From: Paenibacillus sp. FSL K6-0276
Lineage (GTDB): Bacteria > Bacillota > Bacilli > Paenibacillales > Paenibacillaceae
Length of the DNA stretch: 64,000 bases
Assembly: GCF_037977235.1 (NCBI RefSeq)
Contig: NZ_CP150276.1
Span: forward strand, 1,364,001-1,428,000
Reading direction: 5' to 3'
In this document: piece by piece, positions 60,411 through 64,000 of the stretch
Numbering within the stretch: position 1 is the first letter of the stretch
How the letters are laid out: every line of letters starts with the position of its first letter
Notes under the pieces: generated by a model
What the model was told of the DNA's origin: nothing
The model's database searches: none
The model's input: only the letters and a program-made list of their open reading frames with translations
Made by a program: the position numbers and the translations under genes

Positions 60411-60740
60411 ATGACTAAGCCAGTTACGAAGAAGCAGGTTATGAGGCTCGTAGGTAAGCAGATCATCGCAGTAAAAAAGGATGGCACACAGGTTACAGGA
60501 AGGCTGCTTCGTGTATCAGGAAATCGTCTTATATTGCAACGTGTAAGTGGTAAAAAAGTACAAACGAAAGCAATCATTCCATTAGTGTTGTTTGATTTGC
60601 TTGCCATTGGTACTGCTCCTTATGCTCATGGTGGCGGCTATGGCGGAGGTGCACCTTATGGTGGCGGCTACGGTTATGGAACTCCTTATGGAGGGTATGG
60701 CTACGGAGGCACACCATATCCACCTTTTGGATTCTTTTGA
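60411..60740 (+). CDS. Small protein with Sm-like N-terminus and Gly/Tyr-rich tail, unknown
   Basis: This 109-residue protein has a basic N-terminal part of about 65 residues (KQIIAVKKDGTQVTGRLLRV, then NRLILQRVSGKKV) whose strand pattern resembles small Sm-like or SH3-like barrels. The tail is about 35 residues rich in glycine, tyrosine and proline, with repeats such as GGGYGGGAPYGGGYGYG. Such tails occur in spore coat and surface-associated proteins. AGGAGGGGATAAT precedes the ATG. No known family was recognised with confidence. Confidence 0.75.
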   Translation: MTKPVTKKQVMRLVGKQIIAVKKDGTQVTGRLLRVSGNRLILQRVSGKKVQTKAIIPLVLFDLLAIGTAPYAHGGGYGGGAPYGGGYGYGTPYGGYGYGGTPYPPFGFF

Positions 60741-60762
60741 GTTTAGATTAGATCTGCTTTAG

Positions 60763-61209
60763 TCAGGTAAATCGTTTCTCAAGTTCGTAGCAAAAACTTA
60801 GAGATTGATAACGGGCTACGCTGTAGCCCAATTTGTGATAAAAGGCTAGTGCTGCTGCATTTCCTAAATCGACGGATACCTTAGAACGATGACATCCGCG
60901 AGATAGTGCAAATCTTTCTGCTCGATCCATGAGCATATTCCCCAAGTGTTTTCGCCGAGCTTCGGGTGCAATGGCTAGCATATCGATGTAGAGTAAATCA
61001 CCATGTAGCAAGAAATGGACAAACCCATTTGGATCGTTTTCATAGTCGGGATAGGTGACAAGGGTGATTCCGTGTCCCAGACGACGAGGTAAATCCTTTT
61101 TGATTTTAATAATTTCAGCTTGCGGCAGATGAGATAATGGTACGAGCTGTCGCTCGATTAAATCAAGAATAATGACGTCATCCTGCTTGGGTCGACGATA
61201 ACGAATCAT
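60763..61209 (-). CDS. GNAT-family N-acetyltransferase
   Basis: This 148-residue acetyltransferase begins IRYRRPKQDDVIILDLIERQ and has LLYIDMLAIAPEARRKHLGN for acetyl-CoA binding and SVDLGNAAALAFYHKLGYSV at the C-terminus. The layout recalls RimI-like enzymes but the substrate is unknown. The ATG at 61209 follows AAAGGGGACACTCT; a GTG at 61227 is an alternative. It is divergent from the ilvB leader. Confidence 0.87.
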   Translation of the reverse strand: MIRYRRPKQDDVIILDLIERQLVPLSHLPQAEIIKIKKDLPRRLGHGITLVTYPDYENDPNGFVHFLLHGDLLYIDMLAIAPEARRKHLGNMLMDRAERFALSRGCHRSKVSVDLGNAAALAFYHKLGYSVARYQSLSFCYELEKRFT

Positions 61210-61314
61210 AGAGTGTCCCCTTTCCACGCATTGTCGTACATCATATGTTGGGAGAGGGGCGAGCGTTCCGAGATTGTAGAAGTAGGAGTTGTGACGATTT
61301 TAAAAATATGGGTA

Positions 61315-61343
61315 TTGACTATCCGTGTTAGGAATCATATAAT
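61315..61343 (+). promoter_or_regulatory. SigA promoter of ilvB
   Basis: TTGACT (61315-61320), a 17-base spacer and TATAAT (61338-61343) start the T-box leader transcript. Confidence 0.85.
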
Positions 61344-61377
61344 GTGTCTAAACATTTTATCGAACATACATGTATCG

Positions 61378-61717
61378 GCAATGATGAGGACGAAGTTTTA
61401 AGGGCTCTTTTGCTCAGAGAGTGTGAGGATTTGCTGCAACCTCCACCGAAATCCCTTATATACGAGCTCACCTCGGAGCTGTTTCCCTGAAAGGTCCACT
61501 AGCTAGAGTGGTGGAATTATTAGGGGGAATCGTTTAGTCCGCGTTACGGACTTCAGGTTACAGAGATTAGGGCCCTTGCCTACATCGATGGATTTTTGTA
61601 TACCTGATAAGGCGTTGCATCGCGAGATGTAATGCAAACATGGGTGGTACCACGGAAGATCAACCTTTCGTCCCTCACGCGCTAATATTGTGCGTGGGAG
61701 GCGAAAGGTTTTTTTGT
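61378..61717 (+). promoter_or_regulatory. T-box riboswitch with leucine-type specifier
   Basis: The leader has the start of stem I (GATGAGGACGAAG), an AG-bulge segment CAGAGAGTGTGAGG near 61415-61428, a candidate specifier CTC (61467-61469) in GAGCTCACC, the end of stem I CCCTGAAAGG, and the T-box TGGGTGGTACCACGG (61641-61655). The terminator follows: AACCTTTCG (61662-61670) with CGAAAGGTT (61702-61710) and T-run. Uncharged tRNA, probably leucine tRNA by the CTC, would favour antitermination and raise ilvB expression. The specifier assignment is less certain than the T-box itself. Confidence 0.9.
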
Positions 61718-61799
61718 ATTTAAAATAACCATTTGCTGAAGTATAAAGGACGGTCCGTCATTTGCATAATGAATGTTAAATATCGGAGGAGGACTACTG

Positions 61800-63542
61800 A
61801 TGAGCGCACAAATACCGGATTTACGGTCTACTGAGCAGTTAAAAGAAAAATGGATGGAGCCGGAGGTCATTTCCGGTTCCGAGATATTACTCCGCAGCCT
61901 TGTATTGGAGGGTGTAGACACAGTATTCGGATATCCGGGTGGAGCTGTATTGTACATTTATGATGCATTGTACGGTTTTACGGATTTCAATCACGTGTTA
62001 ACACGTCATGAGCAAGGCGCTATTCATGCAGCTGACGGTTACGCTAGAGCAAGTGGTAAACCAGGGGTATGTATAGCTACATCAGGTCCCGGAGCAACAA
62101 ATCTTGTAACAGGTATTGCTACAGCATATATGGACTCAACTCCATTGGTTGTAATCACAGGCAACGTTTTCTCCAGCCTGATTGGTACAGATGCATTCCA
62201 GGAAGCAGACATTACTGGGATAACGATGCCAATCACTAAGCATAGCTACTTTGTAAGAGATGTAGAGGATCTCCCACGTGTTATTCATGAAGCTTTTCAT
62301 GTAGCTAATACCGGACGCAAAGGACCAGTATTGATTGATATTCCGAAAGATGTGTCGGCAGCGAAAACATTGTTCACACCAGTGAAAACAGTCAATCTTC
62401 GTGGCTATAACCCTTGTACAGTACCAAACAAGCTGCAGCTTGATAAGTTGGTTCGCGCTATAGAGGTTGCTGAACGTCCGATCATCATTGCAGGTGGTGG
62501 AGTTATTTACTCCGGAGCACATGAAGCTATGTTCGAATTCGTGAAACGAACAGAAATTCCAATCACTACGACCTTGCTGGGTCTTGGAGCTTTCCCAAGT
62601 GCTGAAGATCTTTGGATGGGAATGCCAGGTATGCATGGCACATACACCGCAAACAACGCTATTCAGCAGTGTGATTTGCTCATTAATATCGGAGCTCGAT
62701 TTGATGACCGTGTTACGGGTAGGCTGGATGGCTTCGCACCTAAGGCTAAGATCGTTCATATCGACATAGACCCTGCAGAAATCGGAAAGAATGTATCTCC
62801 TGATATTCCGATCGTAGGAGATGTGAAGATTGTACTGGAAATGTTGAATCCTGAGGTTGGCCGTGCATCTAATGCTGATGCTTGGAGAACACAGATTGCT
62901 CAGTGGAAACTTGATCAGCCACTTCGGTATAAAGATTCAGAGACAGAGCTTAAACCACAATGGGTTATTGAGATGATCAATGACACGACTAAAGGTGAAG
63001 CTATTGTCACTACGGATGTTGGCCAGCATCAGATGTGGGCAGCACAGTACTATAAGTTCAATCATCCACGTTCATGGATCACCTCAGGCGGTCTTGGAAC
63101 GATGGGCTTCGGATTCCCATCAGCTATCGGTGCACAAATGGCACATCCTGAACGGTTGGTAGTATCGATAAACGGTGATGGCGGGATGCAAATGTGTTCT
63201 CAAGAACTTGCTATTTGTGCCATTAATAATATACCGGTTAAAATTGTAGTCATTAATAATCAGGTGCTTGGTATGGTTCGACAATGGCAAAATCTGATTT
63301 ATGATAAACGTTATAGCTATACAGACCTCGCAGGCAGTCCGGATTTTGTAAAACTGGCTGAGGCTTATGGTGTAAAAGGTCTACGGGCTACGAACAAGGA
63401 AGAAGCGCATGCTGCTTGGCAGGAAGCACTGGAAACACCGGGTCCAGTATTGGTAGAATTCGTTGTTCCAAAAGACGAGAATGTCTACCCGATGGTAACT
63501 CAAGGTTCAACCATCGATCATATGCTGATGGGGGATGAATAA
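61800..63542 (+). CDS. ilvB: Acetolactate synthase, large subunit
   Basis: IlvB makes acetolactate or acetohydroxybutyrate for valine, leucine and isoleucine, using thiamine diphosphate. The 580-residue protein has the catalytic-glutamate block in [53 protein letters not shown], and the thiamine-binding [15 protein letters not shown] with the following [28 protein letters not shown] lies seven bases before ATG 61800, which is chosen over an upstream in-frame start at 61773. It is controlled by the T-box leader and followed after two bases by ilvN. Confidence 0.96.
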   Translation: MSAQIPDLRSTEQLKEKWMEPEVISGSEILLRSLVLEGVDTVFGYPGGAVLYIYDALYGFTDFNHVLTRHEQGAIHAADGYARASGKPGVCIATSGPGATNLVTGIATAYMDSTPLVVITGNVFSSLIGTDAFQEADITGITMPITKHSYFVRDVEDLPRVIHEAFHVANTGRKGPVLIDIPKDVSAAKTLFTPVKTVNLRGYNPCTVPNKLQLDKLVRAIEVAERPIIIAGGGVIYSGAHEAMFEFVKRTEIPITTTLLGLGAFPSAEDLWMGMPGMHGTYTANNAIQQCDLLINIGARFDDRVTGRLDGFAPKAKIVHIDIDPAEIGKNVSPDIPIVGDVKIVLEMLNPEVGRASNADAWRTQIAQWKLDQPLRYKDSETELKPQWVIEMINDTTKGEAIVTTDVGQHQMWAAQYYKFNHPRSWITSGGLGTMGFGFPSAIGAQMAHPERLVVSINGDGGMQMCSQELAICAINNIPVKIVVINNQVLGMVRQWQNLIYDKRYSYTDLAGSPDFVKLAEAYGVKGLRATNKEEAHAAWQEALETPGPVLVEFVVPKDENVYPMVTQGSTIDHMLMGDE

Positions 63543-63544
63543 CA

Positions 63545-64000
63545 GTGACAAGACATACGATTTCTGTACTCGTAAATGACCAGCCGGGTGTGCTTCAGCG
63601 GGTGTCAGGTTTGTTCGGTCGCCGGGGATTTAATATTGAGAGTATTACCGTTGGTCAGTCCGAAGAGGTTGGGTTGTCTCGGATGGTCATCGTTACTCTT
63701 GGAGACCAGCACACGCTTGAACAAATTGAGAAGCAGCTCTATAAGCTAATTGATGTAATTAAGGTTGTTGATCTTGGTTCCAAGCCAATGGTTGCACGTG
63801 AGCTGGCTCTGATTAAAGTAAATGCTGATCCAAGTGAGCGTCCGGAAATTATGGGTGTAGTAGAGACTTTCCGTGCTTCAGTTGTCGACATCGGCAGCAC
63901 CTCATTGCTAGTTCAGGTAGTTGGAGATACACAAAAGATTGACGCGATGATCGAGCTTTTGAAACCTTATGGAATTAGAGAGCTGTCTCGCACAGGTATT
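63545..64000 (+). CDS. ilvN: Acetolactate synthase, small (regulatory) subunit, 3' truncated by the window
   Basis: Reading from GTG 63545 gives VTRHTISVLVNDQPGVLQRV, then SGLFGRRGFNIESITVGQSE, the ACT domain of IlvN that binds valine for feedback control; SERPEIMGVVETFRASVVDI lies in the second half. About 152 residues are present, so nearly the whole protein is included and the end lies just beyond the window. It sits two bases after the ilvB stop with GGGGATGA upstream, so the two subunits are co-translated. Confidence 0.95.
   Translation, partial: MTRHTISVLVNDQPGVLQRVSGLFGRRGFNIESITVGQSEEVGLSRMVIVTLGDQHTLEQIEKQLYKLIDVIKVVDLGSKPMVARELALIKVNADPSERPEIMGVVETFRASVVDIGSTSLLVQVVGDTQKIDAMIELLKPYGIRELSRTGI

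Overview
The window looks like the chromosome of a Paenibacillus-type, endospore-forming Bacillota. Many genes match Bacillus subtilis families closely (sigM with its anti-sigma partner, yclNOPQ, ytqAB, yqkE, nupNOPQ, infC-rpmI-rplT, a T-box before ilvB). Ribosome binding sites are strong AGGAGG-like, GTG and TTG starts are common, and terminators are classic hairpins with T-runs. The genus call is an inference from gene content and intergenic style. No tRNA, rRNA, CRISPR array, prophage or insertion sequence was found.

Layout. 1-7.6 kb: the end of a cobalamin nucleotide-loop cluster (cbiB end, a CobC-like phosphatase, cobT, cobU, cobS). It is interrupted by a MocR-type regulator, D-Ala-D-Ala ligase and alanine-type aminotransferase cassette. 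7.7-10.3 kb: a YnfA-like protein, a repeat-rich spacer and a chemoreceptor. 10.6-11.4 kb: a preQ1-I riboswitch and queuosine precursor transporter. 11.5-19.7 kb: one tight operon of bioY, acyl-CoA ligase, thiolase, a two-subunit MaoC-type hydratase, a ketoreductase, ECF ATPases and EcfT, and a FabK-like flavin reductase. 19.8-23.3 kb: M24 peptidase, SDR, acetyltransferase, HxlR regulator, YqkE. 23.4-27.3 kb: a Fur-box-preceded siderophore ABC importer. 27.4-29.2 kb: an ECF sigma/anti-sigma pair with an ECF-type promoter. 29.2-40.6 kb: mixed housekeeping and accessory genes, including a 41-residue zinc-ribbon protein, ApbE, a glycosyltransferase, a DsbA-like protein, oleate hydratase with a TetR regulator, and an RluA-type pseudouridine synthase.

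40.7-53 kb: recQ, a B12-binding radical SAM protein, an alpha/beta hydrolase, manA, ytqB-ytqA, trmB, a glycolipid-type glycosyltransferase with a PAP2 phosphatase, and a processive-type GT2. 53-54.5 kb: infC-rpmI-rplT with a promoter, a leader terminator and a probable AUC start. 54.5-60.2 kb: an acyl-CoA thioesterase and a nucleoside (BMP family) ABC importer. 60.3-64 kb: a Gly/Tyr-rich small protein, an acetyltransferase, and T-box-controlled ilvB-ilvN running off the right edge.

The most interesting unit is the biotin transporter operon. Its enzymes would form a complete acyl-chain extension (or shortening) cycle next to a biotin uptake system, and its thiolase appears to lack the usual C-terminal catalytic cysteine. 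A route from a short dicarboxylate to pimeloyl-CoA is a testable hypothesis, not a demonstrated function.
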